From assembly GCA_910586985.1 (NCBI GenBank), contig CAJUKK010000014.1, positions 1-49,309 of the forward strand: a stretch of 49,309 bases of DNA. Direction: 5' to 3'. Position 1 is the stretch's first letter; every line of letters starts with the position of its first letter. The stretch comes from an uncultured Christensenellaceae bacterium (GTDB taxonomy: Bacteria; Bacillota; Clostridia; Christensenellales; Borkfalkiaceae). A model generated the notes under the pieces. The model did no database searches and had not been told where the DNA came from. It saw nothing but the letters and a program-made list of their open reading frames with translations. This document shows positions 40,239 through 49,076 of the stretch, in pieces. The translations under genes and the position numbers were made by a program.

Positions 40239-40775
40239 TTAATAATTTTCCGCTTTAACTTGAAAATAACCCTGCGGATGCGCGCAAACGGGACAAACTT
40301 CGGGAGCATTTTTTCCGACACAGATATGTCCGCAATTCGCACACTGCCATACTGCGTCTCTCTCCTTCGAGAACACAAGTTTTCCCTCGATATTGGCAAG
40401 CAATTTTTTATAGCGCTCTTCGTGTTCCTTTTCAATTGCGGCAACGCCTTCGAACAGTTTTGCAATCTCGTCGAATCCCTCTTCGCGCGCCTCTTTGGCA
40501 AACGTCGAATACATATCCGTCCACTCATAATTTTCACCGTAAGCCGCCGCACGCAAATTATCCGGCGTCGAACCGATTCCGTCGTTCAACAATTTAAACC
40601 ACAGTTTCGCGTGTTCTTTCTCGTTATTTGCCGTCTCCTCGAAAATAGACGCAATTTGCACGTACCCTTCCTTTTTTGCTTTAGAAGCAAAATAAGAATA
40701 CTTGTTTCTCGCTTCGGATTCTCCTGCAAACGCTGCTTTTAAGTTCGCCTCTGTCTTTGTCCCCTTTAGTTGCAT
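40239..40775 (-). CDS. rbr: Rubrerythrin (classical order)
   Basis: A 178-residue peroxide-reducing di-iron protein. The ferritin-like domain comes first (LKAAFAGESEARNKYSYFAS; FEETANNEKEHAKLWFKLL; FEGVAAIEKEHEERYKKL) with the Glu and His ligands, and a C-terminal rubredoxin domain follows (CANCGHICVG and CPVCAHPQGYF). This is the opposite domain order to the reverse rubrerythrin at 8647-9168, so the organism carries both types. Good promoter and terminator; single gene. Confidence 0.96.
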   Translation of the reverse strand: MQLKGTKTEANLKAAFAGESEARNKYSYFASKAKKEGYVQIASIFEETANNEKEHAKLWFKLLNDGIGSTPDNLRAAAYGENYEWTDMYSTFAKEAREEGFDEIAKLFEGVAAIEKEHEERYKKLLANIEGKLVFSKERDAVWQCANCGHICVGKNAPEVCPVCAHPQGYFQVKAENY

Positions 40776-40822
40776 AACCGTCTCCTTTTAAAGCCATTTC
40801 TTTTTGTTCCGGCTCATAGAGG

Positions 40823-40851
40823 ATTATACATTATTTAAACCTGACAGTCAA
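40823..40851 (-). promoter_or_regulatory. Promoter of the rubrerythrin gene
   Basis: Minus-strand -35 TTGACT (40846-40851), 17 bp, -10 TATAAT (40823-40828). Confidence 0.8.
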
Positions 40852-40868
40852 TACTTTTTTCAAAAAAT

Positions 40869-42260
40869 TTACAAACTGTACGATTCAAGTTCGCGGATAC
40901 GGTGCGAGTCGATCATATAAATGAGATTAATCAGTTCATCGTCCCCGAAAGAATTATTGCGCCCCTCCTCGTACTCCGCATCGACATACTCCTTCATTTT
41001 AACGACAAGCGGATCGCTTTTATCTACTTTATGCTCATCGGGCAATTTGTAAAAATCGTTGATCCAGAATGCGATTCCCGCAAGCCCGCTCGTCTTGTTG
41101 ACGGCAACCCGCGCAGGACGGTTGAGAATCGCCGCGGTATCGAATATATTGTAAATCTCTTCGTCTTTCAGCATGCCGTCCGCGTGAATACCGGCACGCG
41201 TCGAATTAAACGCACGCCCGACAAACGGCGTCTTGGGCGGGATGTTATAACATATCTCCCGTTCGAAATAGTCTGCAATGTCGGTAATGGCAGTAAGATC
41301 CATGCCGTCGAGCGTACCTCTGAGCGACGCATACTCGATCGCCATCGCCTCCAAGGGACAGTTTCCCGTTCGCTCGCCGATTCCAAGCAGCGAACAATTG
41401 ACGCCCGACGCGCCGTAAAGCCACGCCGCCGTAGCGTTGGCAACCACTTTGTAAAAATCGTTGTGCCCATGCCATTCGAGCAGCGCGTGCGGCACGCCCG
41501 CATAATGGTGCAATCCGTATACAATCCCCTGTACGCTCCGCGGCAAAGACACTCCGGGGAATGACACGCCGAACCCCATCGTATCGCACATACGTATTTT
41601 TATAGGAATGCCGCTCTCCTTGGAAAGTTTCATCAGCTCGCTTGCAAACGGTACGACAAACCCGTAAAAGTCTGCGCGCGTGATATCCTCAAAGTGGCAA
41701 CGGGGACGTACCCCGTGCGAAAGCGCGCTTTTAACGATCCCGAGATATTTATCGAGCGCTTGCCTGCGCGTTAAGTTTAATTTTTTAAAAATATGGTAGT
41801 CCGAACAGCTCACGAGGATACCCGTTTCAGCAACGCCCGCCTCTTTGACAAGCTCGAAATCTTTTTCGTTCGCGCGGATCCAGGTGGTAATTTCGGGAAA
41901 TTTGAGTCCCGTGTCCTGACAGGCACGGAGCGCGTCCTTATCCTTTTTCGAATAAATAAAAAACTCCGATTGACGGACAAGACCTTTCTTTCCGCCGAGA
42001 CGGGACATGAGTTTATATAGATCGACGATCTGTTTGACCGAAAAAGGCGAGGTCGATTGCTGCCCGTCGCGGAAGGTCGTATCGGTAATCCATATCTCCT
42101 CGGGCGTGTTCATGGGCACGTTACGATGGTTAAACGCAATCTTCGGAATACTCTTATAATCGAAAAGCTCGCGATAAAGTTCCGGTTCGGCAACGTCCTG
42201 TAATTCATAATGATAAATCGCATCCTCGAGTTGATTGGTTTTGTTGTTATAAAAAATCAT
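40869..42260 (-). CDS. Homocitrate/isopropylmalate synthase-family protein, candidate Re-citrate synthase
   Basis: A 463-residue HMGL-like acyltransferase. The signature IWITDTTFRDGQQSTSPFSV carries the metal and acid residues (Asp60, Arg64, Asp65), the second metal site is in LEWHGHNDFYKVVANATAAW, and GIGERTGNCPLEAMAIEYAS follows. No C-terminal LeuA regulatory domain is present. Members of this length and with the extended N-terminus in Clostridia include the Re-face citrate synthase first shown in Clostridium kluyveri, which replaces ordinary citrate synthase. Homocitrate synthase is the alternative. No leuB/C/D, aconitase or lysine-pathway gene is adjacent, so the choice is an inference. 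Confidence 0.8.
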   Translation of the reverse strand: MIFYNNKTNQLEDAIYHYELQDVAEPELYRELFDYKSIPKIAFNHRNVPMNTPEEIWITDTTFRDGQQSTSPFSVKQIVDLYKLMSRLGGKKGLVRQSEFFIYSKKDKDALRACQDTGLKFPEITTWIRANEKDFELVKEAGVAETGILVSCSDYHIFKKLNLTRRQALDKYLGIVKSALSHGVRPRCHFEDITRADFYGFVVPFASELMKLSKESGIPIKIRMCDTMGFGVSFPGVSLPRSVQGIVYGLHHYAGVPHALLEWHGHNDFYKVVANATAAWLYGASGVNCSLLGIGERTGNCPLEAMAIEYASLRGTLDGMDLTAITDIADYFEREICYNIPPKTPFVGRAFNSTRAGIHADGMLKDEEIYNIFDTAAILNRPARVAVNKTSGLAGIAFWINDFYKLPDEHKVDKSDPLVVKMKEYVDAEYEEGRNNSFGDDELINLIYMIDSHRIRELESYSL

Positions 42261-42290
42261 GCAGCGTCCTCTTTTACGGGTAATATCTTT

Positions 42291-42320
42291 ATCATATCAC
42301 AATAATATTCTATCTGTCAA
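42291..42320 (-). promoter_or_regulatory. Promoter of the HMGL-family synthase gene
   Basis: Minus-strand -35 TTGACA (42315-42320), 18 bp, -10 TATGAT (42291-42296). The following 42321-42540 stretch is AT-rich and holds no recognisable gene. Confidence 0.65.
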
Positions 42321-43383
42321 GCAAAGCCGCCCGAATACGAATAAATTTACGTTATTTTTCACAATCTTGCAAAAATTGTCATATTTTATACCGAATTTGC
42401 ATATTTATTCACACTTTAAAAACCTTTTCAGCTTTCGGATGTGATAGTAAAAGTTTTCTTTCTTCAATCCGAGTGCGGTTGAAATAAATGCGTTTGTCGA
42501 ACTCGAATCCATTCTGGTAATCGAAAGGGATTGTCGTTGAGGAGAATCTATCGTTTTCAATGACCCGTATCGTGTCGTAAGGTTTTTCCTCAAATATATT
42601 TTTAGCTCTGTATTTAAAGATTGCAACAAACTTACGAGTATCACCATTCCGTTCTTAGATGGGCATCTCGGTTCTATATTTGGCACAAGCTCATCTTATA
42701 ATAATTCACTCTACGTCCCTATCACCTTAAAATCGGTTATCATTACAGGTGGTACGTATATAACAAGCAATGCATTCCTAGACTGCAGCGGACTCACAAA
42801 CATAATCATTCCCGAAAGTGTTACAAAGATCGACCGTTATGCGTTCTCCGGTTGTAGCCAACTGATACAGACAGAAAATGGCGTACAATATGTTGACAAA
42901 TGGATTATTGATTGTGACACTTCATTATCCTCCGTTACTCTACGTACTGATACCGTGGGGATCAGCGATTATGCATTTAGCGATTGTAACGGACTCACAA
43001 GCATCACTCTTCCCGACAGCGTCACAAGGGTGGGAAACTATGCATTTTCTGGTTGTAACAATCTTACAAGTATCATAATTTCCGACAGCCTTATAAGTAT
43101 CGGTGATTATGCGTTCGAGGATTGTAATAAACTTACAAGCATTTCCATCCCTGACAGCGTTACTAATATCGGCTCAAATGCGTTTAATGGTTGCAACAAA
43201 ATAATTCAGGTAGAAAACGGAGTGTATTATGTTGACAAATGGGTTATAAGTTGCGATACATCGATATACTCCACGACTCTTCGCAGTGACACTGTAGGAA
43301 TCAAAAATTATGCATTTAGAAATTGCAGCAGACTTACGAGCATACATATTCCAAACAGTGTAACAATTATAGGTCGTTCTGCA

Positions 43384-43625
43384 TTCTCCGATTGCAGCGG
43401 ACTTACAAACATTACCATCCCTGACAGTGTTACTATTATCGGAGATAATGCGTTCTCCGATTGCAGCGGACTTACAAACATTACCATCCCTGACAGTGTT
43501 ACTATTATCGGAGATAATGCGTTCTCCGATTGCAGCGGACTTACAAACATTACCATCCCTGACAGTGTTACTATTATCGGAGATAATGCGTTCTCCGATT
43601 GCAGCGGACTTACAAACATTACCAT
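43384..43625 (+). repeat. Perfect 69-bp tandem repeats in the BspA-like gene
   Basis: Units start at 43384, 43453, 43522 and 43591 (TTCTCCGATTGCAGCGG). The first three are identical over 69 bp and the fourth for about its first 35 bp. Each unit is one 23-residue leucine-rich repeat, so synonymous positions are identical too. This means recent duplication, not selection on the protein. Confidence 0.95.
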
Positions 43626-44508
43626 TCCAAACAGTGTGACTATTATAGGTCGTTCTGCATTCTCCGATTGCAGCAAGCTTACAAGCATTGCCATCCCTGA
43701 CAGCATTACCAGCATTGACGATTATACTTTCGCTGATTGCATCGGACTTAAAACTATTACTATCCCCAATTGCGTAACGAATATCGGAGCAGAAGTATTC
43801 AGAAATTGCAGTAGCCTCACATACATCACTATTCCGGACGGTGTAACAATCATAAACCGTGCTACATTTTCCGGTTGTAGCGGACTTACAAGTATTACTA
43901 TTCCCGACAAAGTTACTAAAATTGACTATTACGCATTCTATAATTGCAACAGACTTGCAAGCATTATTATTCCTGACAGCGTTACCATTATCAATTCTAA
44001 TGCGTTCTCCGGTTGCTATAACTTAATACGTCAAGAAAACGGAGTGCAATACGTTAACAAATGGATTATAACTTGTGATACTTCAAAATCTTCAATTACT
44101 CTCCGTGCCGACACCGTGGGGATCAGCAATAGTGCGTTCTCCGGTTGTAGCGGACTTACAAGCATTACCATTACTGACGGCATAAAGAATATTGGAGAAG
44201 ACGCATTCAGAAATTGTAGCAAACTTACAAGTATCACTATTCCGAACAGCGTTACGCAGATCGGAGATTATGCGTTCTCCTATTGTATCGGACTTACGAG
44301 CATCACCATTCCCGACAGCGTAACGAGTATCGGCTATGGGGCGTTCCGTGATTGTAGCGGACTCACAAGCATTACCGTTGATAATAAGAATACACACTAT
44401 CGTAGTAAAAATAATTGCTTAATTGAAACCACATCGAAAACTCTTATTTTAGGTTGTGAAAACAGCATTATCCCATCTGATGGTAGCGTAACAAGTATCG
44501 GTAAATAT

Positions 44509-44784
44509 GCATTCACCCGTTGCAGTAATCTTTCAAGCATTACCATTCCGAACAGCGTTACATATATCGGAGATGATGCGTTCTCCGGTTGCAGTAATCT
44601 TTCAAGCATTACCATTCCAAACAGCGTTACATATATCGGAGATAATGCCTTCTCCGGTTGCAGTAATCTTTCAAGCATTACCATTCCAAACAGCGTTACA
44701 TATATCGGAGATAATGCGTTCACCCGTTGCATTAATCTTTCAAGCATTTATATTCCGAATAGCGTTACATATATCGGAGATAAT
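44509..44784 (+). repeat. Second block of near-perfect 69-bp tandem repeats
   Basis: Units start at 44509, 44578, 44647 and 44716, with few differences (GTTGCAGTAATCTTTCAAGC conserved in the first three). Each again encodes one 23-residue leucine-rich repeat. The sequence differs from the 43384 block, so the two blocks expanded independently. Confidence 0.93.
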
Positions 44785-45126
44785 GCGTTCGCCCGTTGTA
44801 GCAAGCTTACAAGCATTAACCTTCCAAACGACATAACAAGTATCCAATATCGTATGTTCGAGGATTGTAGTAATCTTACAAGTATTATCATTCCAAATAG
44901 CATTACAAGTATCAAGAAGTATGCGTTTCTCAATTGCAACAAACTTAAAAACATTACTTTCAAAGGGACAATAAACCAATGGTGTCGTATTTCTAAAGAC
45001 TTAGCTTGGAATGAGAGTACAGGCTATTACACAATTCATTGTACTGATGGAGATATTGCAAAATAAATTTTAAAATATTTTGCTCTAATTTCTATTTGCA
45101 CAAAAAAATTAATTACAGGAGTTTTT

Positions 45127-46362
45127 ATGAAAAAAATAATTAAATATTTCGTTATAATGCTACTAATTTGCTCTATAAATATTGTATCTGCCGGCTGCGA
45201 CAGCAGATCCTTTTCAAGCAAAGGTTTAATTTATAGTGCAAAATACGACGATAACGGTGAAATCGTCGAATTTAGTATTACCGCGGCAAAGGATACCGGA
45301 CCTTACGTGAAAATCCCAAACGAATATCTCGGTCATCCAATTACGATGATTGATGATTCAGCATTTTTGGAATGTAATAATCTTGTTGCAATTCAAATCC
45401 CACAAAACATTCAACAGATAGCAAATAATGCATTTACAAATTGCGTCAAATTAACGGAAATTTCTGTAGCTGATAATAATCCCAATTATTCTTCACAAGA
45501 AGGCGTTTTATTCGACAAAAATAAAACTGAAATATTGCTATATCCTCAATCAAAAAACAACGATGAATATCAAATACCAAGTAGCGTAATAAAAGTTGGT
45601 GATAAGGCATTTTTTAATAATACGTTTATAGCAGATATTTCAGGCGGCGAAAACGTTTTACAAATAGGCTCTGAATCTTTTAGCGGTTGTACAAGGCTAT
45701 CTAATTTAGTGTTTCCTAATAGTCTTAGCACGATCAAATCTAGAGCGTTTGATTCATGTTATAATCTTATGCGTCTAACAATTCCGCATTCAGTAACAAC
45801 AATCGAAGAAAACGCTTTTGATAATTGCTATAAACTTATTGAAATATTTAATCTATCAGAATTGCCCATTGCTGTTAAATCAGAAAAACATGGAAAGATT
45901 GGTTACTATGCGTTGAATGTACAATCTAAAAATAATTTACATAGTTGCATCACTCAAACGGAAGACGGTTTCATTTTCTTTAACTCCAACGATATAGTAT
46001 ATTTAGTAGGATATAACGGAAATAATAAAAAACCAGACTTTCCTGAAGAATACAATCGCAAACCTTACGAAATTTATAATTGTGCATTTCTATGGAATAA
46101 TACTATAGAAACCATATCTATTCCAAATTTTGTAACTTCAATTGAGAAATTTACATTTTCCAACTGTAGTTCACTTAAAAAAATTGAAATCCCAACAAGT
46201 ATAACAGTTATCGACTCTTTTGCAATTTCGGATTGTAAGCAACTTAATGATATAACATTCAAAGGCACAAAAGAACAATGGGATACAATTTCTAAACGCT
46301 ATAATTGGGATAATGAAACTAAATTCAATATTCACTACAATAATTCAAATGCAGTAAAATAA
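45127..46362 (+). CDS. BspA-like leucine-rich-repeat lipoprotein
   Basis: A 411-residue protein with a lipoprotein signal peptide (KKIIKYFVIMLLICSINIVS) and lipobox VSAGC, modified Cys at about residue 24. The mature part has divergent LRR_5 repeats in two blocks (IDDSAFLECNNLVAIQIPQN; IEENAFDNCYKLIEIF; IEKFTFSNCSSLKKIEIPTS), separated by a non-repeat stretch (about 255-310). It ends in ITFKGTKEQWDTISKRYNWD, the same C-terminal module as the upstream cassette. AGGAG sits 5 bp before the ATG. Intact and probably expressed at the cell surface, where BspA proteins bind host or bacterial ligands. More AT-rich than the surrounding housekeeping genes. Confidence 0.88.
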   Translation: MKKIIKYFVIMLLICSINIVSAGCDSRSFSSKGLIYSAKYDDNGEIVEFSITAAKDTGPYVKIPNEYLGHPITMIDDSAFLECNNLVAIQIPQNIQQIANNAFTNCVKLTEISVADNNPNYSSQEGVLFDKNKTEILLYPQSKNNDEYQIPSSVIKVGDKAFFNNTFIADISGGENVLQIGSESFSGCTRLSNLVFPNSLSTIKSRAFDSCYNLMRLTIPHSVTTIEENAFDNCYKLIEIFNLSELPIAVKSEKHGKIGYYALNVQSKNNLHSCITQTEDGFIFFNSNDIVYLVGYNGNNKKPDFPEEYNRKPYEIYNCAFLWNNTIETISIPNFVTSIEKFTFSNCSSLKKIEIPTSITVIDSFAISDCKQLNDITFKGTKEQWDTISKRYNWDNETKFNIHYNNSNAVK

Positions 46363-46374
46363 ATTATCACAAAT

Positions 46375-46413
46375 AAAAGGGCGGTGCAATTAAATTGCAC
46401 CGCCCTTTTGTTT
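46375..46413. terminator. Bidirectional terminator between the BspA lipoprotein and pnp
   Basis: A 16-bp perfect stem (AAAAGGGCGGTGCAAT / ATTGCACCGCCCTTTT) with a 3-nt loop and flanking A/T runs serves both convergent transcripts. Confidence 0.95.
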
Positions 46414-46433
46414 TATCTCTTTGTTATTATTTT

Positions 46434-48530
46434 TTAATTTAGCTTTTCGAGCAATCTGAAATCTATGCCCTTTTCGCCGATCTTGATAATCTCCACCTTT
46501 ACCGTATCGCCGATTGCAAGCACGTCCTCGACCGAATCAATGCGCTTATCGCTCATCTTGGAAATATGAATCATACCGTCCTTACCGGGGGCAAACTCCA
46601 CGAACGCACCCACTTTAGAGAGAATGCGAACAACGCTGCCGATAAACAGGTCTCCTACTTCAGGATCATGCACAATGCTTTCGATAATCGCCTTTGCACG
46701 CGCCGCCGACTCGGGTTCGCCATAAGACGCAATGCATACCGTGCCGTCCTCTTCGATATCAATCTTTGTGCCCGTCTCGGCAATAATCGAATTGATGACC
46801 TTGCCCTGTTTTCCAACCACATCGCCGATCTTTTCTGGATCAATCTGGAAGGAAATGATTCTCGGTGCGTACTTCGAAAGCTCGGGAGCAACTTCGGGAA
46901 CACATTCGAGCATCTTGGAAAGGATAAACTGTCTGCCCTCGTTCGCCTGCTCAATCGCCGTATGCATGATCTCTTCGGAAATACCTTTGATTTTAATATC
47001 CATCTGAATCGCGGTGATTCCCTTCGTCGTACCTGCTACCTTAAAGTCCATGTCGCCGAGGAAGTCCTCTAATCCCTGAATATCCGTCATGACACGGAAC
47101 TCGCCCGTCTCCTGATTCTTGATAAGTCCCATTGCGACGCCTGCAACGGGCGCTTTAATGGGAACGCCTGCGTCCATGAGCGCCATCGTAGAACCGCACA
47201 CCGATGCCATCGACGAAGAACCGTTGGACGAAAGAATGTCGTTTACGACGCGAATCGCATAAGGAAAATCCGCCTCGGCAGGAATTACGGGAATGAGCGC
47301 GCGCTCTGCAAGCGCACCGTGACCGATCTCGCGTCTGCCGGGACTACGCAATGCCTTTGCCTCGCCTGTACAGTAGCCGGGGAAATTATATTGGTGCATA
47401 TAGCGTTTTTGCGTCTCGTCGTCCAATCCTTCGAGTTTCTGCGCCGCCGCAAGCATATCAAGCGTGCAGGTTGTAAGCGTCTGCGTCTGCCCTCTTGTAA
47501 ACACTGCGCTACCGTGAACACGGGGAAGCACGCTACGCTCGCACCAGATGGGACGCACGTCCTTTAATCCTCTTCCATCGGGACGGATGCCCTTATCGAA
47601 GATCTTTGCGCGGACTTTCTCTTTGGTAAGATAATAAATGCTGTCTTTTATTTCGCGTTTGTTTTCGGGATAAATTTCAAGGAAGTGCTCGAGAATTTCC
47701 TTTTCAACGTCCGCCTGACGCGCCTCGCGCTCCTGACGGTTGAACGTTTCAATCGCCCAATCTATTTTTTCAGACGCATACGCGCGAACTTCTTTGTCAA
47801 GCTCTTCGGGAATATGATAGAGCTCGATTTCTCTCTTCGTTTTTCCGACTGCGGGAACGATCGTCTCCTCGATAAATTTACAGATGCCCTTAATTTCGTT
47901 ATGACCGAACATGATCGCACCGACCATCTCGTCGTTCGTAACTTCGTCCGCGCCCGCCTCGATCATGAGAATCGCGTCCTTCGTGCCGGCAAGATTCAAA
48001 TGAATCGTGCTCTTTTCGCGTTGACCTGCGTCGGGATTGATTACATAATTACCATCCACAAGGCCAACGACAACCGAACCTGTAGGTCCCGCCCAAGGAA
48101 TATCGGAGATCGCAAGTGCAATCGACGAACCGATCATAGCGAGAGGCTCTGGTGCAACGTCGGGCTCCACGGACATTGCCGTTGCGATTACCACAACGTC
48201 GTTAAAAAGCCCCTTAGGGAAGAGCGGACGCAACGGGCGGTCAATGAGACGGGAAGTTAAAATTGCCTTATCCGACGCTCTGCCCTCTCTGCGCTTGAAC
48301 CCGCCGGGGATTTTTCCGATCGCGTACATCTTCTCTTCATAATCCACCTGAAGGGGGAAGAAGTCCATGCCGTCGCGCGGCGTTGCAGACATACATACGG
48401 TGACCATAACAGCTGTTTCGCCGCATCTTACGACGCATGCGCCATTCGCCTGCTCCGTGTACTTGCCCGTCTCGACAACAACTTCTCTGCCGCCGACGTT
48501 GAATTTGAATTCTTTGTAATTCTGTGTCAT
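46434..48530 (-). CDS. pnp: Polyribonucleotide nucleotidyltransferase
   Basis: A 698-residue 3'-5' phosphorolytic exoribonuclease. Two RNase PH domains flank a helical domain: the first contains KIPGGFKRREGRASDKAILT and the second contains RPDGRGLKDVRPIWCERSVL, FTRGQTQTLTTCTLD, with the active-site FGxSGGSS-like segment LSSNGSSSMASVCGSTMALM. The C-terminal KH domain (IGDVVGKQGKVINSIIAETG) and S1 domain (GDLFIGSVVRILSKVGAFVE) are complete. It follows rpsO, the conserved rpsO-pnp order, separated by a terminator-like hairpin that may partly uncouple them. Confidence 0.98.
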   Translation of the reverse strand: MTQNYKEFKFNVGGREVVVETGKYTEQANGACVVRCGETAVMVTVCMSATPRDGMDFFPLQVDYEEKMYAIGKIPGGFKRREGRASDKAILTSRLIDRPLRPLFPKGLFNDVVVIATAMSVEPDVAPEPLAMIGSSIALAISDIPWAGPTGSVVVGLVDGNYVINPDAGQREKSTIHLNLAGTKDAILMIEAGADEVTNDEMVGAIMFGHNEIKGICKFIEETIVPAVGKTKREIELYHIPEELDKEVRAYASEKIDWAIETFNRQEREARQADVEKEILEHFLEIYPENKREIKDSIYYLTKEKVRAKIFDKGIRPDGRGLKDVRPIWCERSVLPRVHGSAVFTRGQTQTLTTCTLDMLAAAQKLEGLDDETQKRYMHQYNFPGYCTGEAKALRSPGRREIGHGALAERALIPVIPAEADFPYAIRVVNDILSSNGSSSMASVCGSTMALMDAGVPIKAPVAGVAMGLIKNQETGEFRVMTDIQGLEDFLGDMDFKVAGTTKGITAIQMDIKIKGISEEIMHTAIEQANEGRQFILSKMLECVPEVAPELSKYAPRIISFQIDPEKIGDVVGKQGKVINSIIAETGTKIDIEEDGTVCIASYGEPESAARAKAIIESIVHDPEVGDLFIGSVVRILSKVGAFVEFAPGKDGMIHISKMSDKRIDSVEDVLAIGDTVKVEIIKIGEKGIDFRLLEKLN

Positions 48531-48594
48531 AATAGTTACTCCTTATCGCTCCTGATTTCTTTTCCCTTATACGCCACCTGACGCAAGAGATATA

Positions 48595-48624
48595 CACAAA
48601 AAAGAGCGGACGAAACCGCTCTTT
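48595..48624 (-). terminator. Internal terminator between rpsO and pnp
   Basis: A 9-bp stem (AAAGAGCGG / CCGCTCTTT) with a 6-nt loop, followed on the minus strand by TTTGTGT. It lies directly past the rpsO stop, as the t1-type terminator does in other rpsO-pnp operons. Confidence 0.75.
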
Positions 48625-48632
48625 CAAGTTCC

Positions 48633-48887
48633 TTACTTTCTGAGTTCAAGCGCGGCAACGATTGCTCTGTAACGCTCGATATCCTTTGCCTTGAGATAAT
48701 CCAAAAGTCCGCGGCGTTTACCAACCATCTTTAAAAGACCGCGACGGGAATGGTTGTCCTGCTTGTGCTCTTTAAGGTGCTCCGTAAGATGGTTGATACG
48801 CTCGGTCAAAAGCGCGATCTGAACCTCGGGAGAACCCGTGTCACCCTCATGGGCAGCAAATTTTGCAATGATTTCTTTCTTTTCCAT
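48633..48887 (-). CDS. rpsO: Small ribosomal subunit protein uS15
   Basis: An 84-residue ribosomal protein that binds the 16S rRNA three-way junction. It is typical throughout: FAAHEGDTGSPEVQIALLTE, RINHLTEHLKEHKQDNHSRR and GLLKMVGKRRGLLDYLKAKD. A few residues shorter than the usual 88-89. First gene of rpsO-pnp with a GGAGG ribosome-binding site and a 75-nt leader that can form a structure of the S15-autoregulatory kind. Confidence 0.98.
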   Translation of the reverse strand: MEKKEIIAKFAAHEGDTGSPEVQIALLTERINHLTEHLKEHKQDNHSRRGLLKMVGKRRGLLDYLKAKDIERYRAIVAALELRK

Positions 48888-48964
48888 TTTGTTTATCCTC
48901 CGATATGGAATTATTTGCGATACGCCAAGGGATACGTGGAGATTCGCATCTCGTCGCGTACGTC
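48888..48964 (-). promoter_or_regulatory. rpsO 5' leader, candidate S15 autoregulatory element
   Basis: In the leader RNA, GUACGC (48956-48961) pairs with GCGUAU (48920-48925), enclosing a hairpin GAGAU-GCGA-AUCUC (48939-48952) with a GNRA loop. This multi-helix layout just upstream of the GGAGG is compatible with S15-binding leaders, which have several unrelated forms in bacteria. Folding was done by eye. Confidence 0.4.
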
Positions 48965-48970
48965 TTTATA

Positions 48971-48999
48971 AGAATACCATAATTCCCCAGTCTTGTCAA
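48971..48999 (-). promoter_or_regulatory. Promoter of rpsO-pnp
   Basis: Minus-strand -35 TTGACA (48994-48999), 17 bp, -10 TATTCT (48971-48976). Confidence 0.7.
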
Positions 49000-49076
49000 A
49001 GGATTTTACTTGTCTTTCCAAAATTTATTTCGCAAAGAACCCTTTGTTTAGAATAAGATAACCCCCGCGGGAAATC

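Larger units (their letters stand above)
42541..45066 (+). pseudogene. BspA-type leucine-rich-repeat protein lacking a start and signal peptide
   Basis: One frame stays open for 841 codons from the TGA at 42538 to the stop at 45066. It encodes more than 25 LRR_5 (Treponema pallidum-type) repeats of about 23 residues with consensus A-F-S-x-C-S-x-L-T-S-I-T-I-P-D-S-V-T-x-I-G. BspA-like inserts follow the pattern ENGVxYVDKWxI-x-CDTS three times (near 42876, 43209 and 44037), and a C-terminal FKGTINQWCRI...YYTIHCTDGDI closes it. BspA proteins are surface adhesins. No ATG with a ribosome-binding site and no signal peptide lie at the 5' end; the first candidate GTG (42955) falls mid-repeat. It is therefore probably a 5'-truncated or silent copy. 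Two blocks of 69-bp tandem repeats lie within. AT-rich relative to its neighbours. Confidence 0.8.

Noticed and set aside
42405..42686. A 93-codon minus-strand frame upstream of the BspA cassette.
   Set aside because: It runs antisense to the first BspA repeats and has no ribosome-binding site or family resemblance.
43384..43625. Regular repeats considered as a CRISPR array.
   Set aside because: The 69-bp units have no unique spacers, are in a reading frame and encode leucine-rich repeats.
43308..43715. Long minus-strand open frames opposite the BspA repeats (also at 44397-44747 and others).
   Set aside because: They are shadows created by the 69-bp repeats: they repeat with the same period, lack ribosome-binding sites and have no family resemblance, while the plus strand encodes clear LRR_5 repeats.
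42955..45066. GTG at 42955 as the true start of the BspA-like gene.
   Set aside because: It falls inside a repeat module (TDTVGISDYAF), has no ribosome-binding site, and LRR sequence continues in frame upstream of it.
49055..49076. A CCCGCGGG hairpin considered as a terminator of the partial membrane protein gene.
   Set aside because: A TAAGAT/ATCTTA outer pairing is possible, but the T-tract is poor and the structure is small; not strong enough to list.
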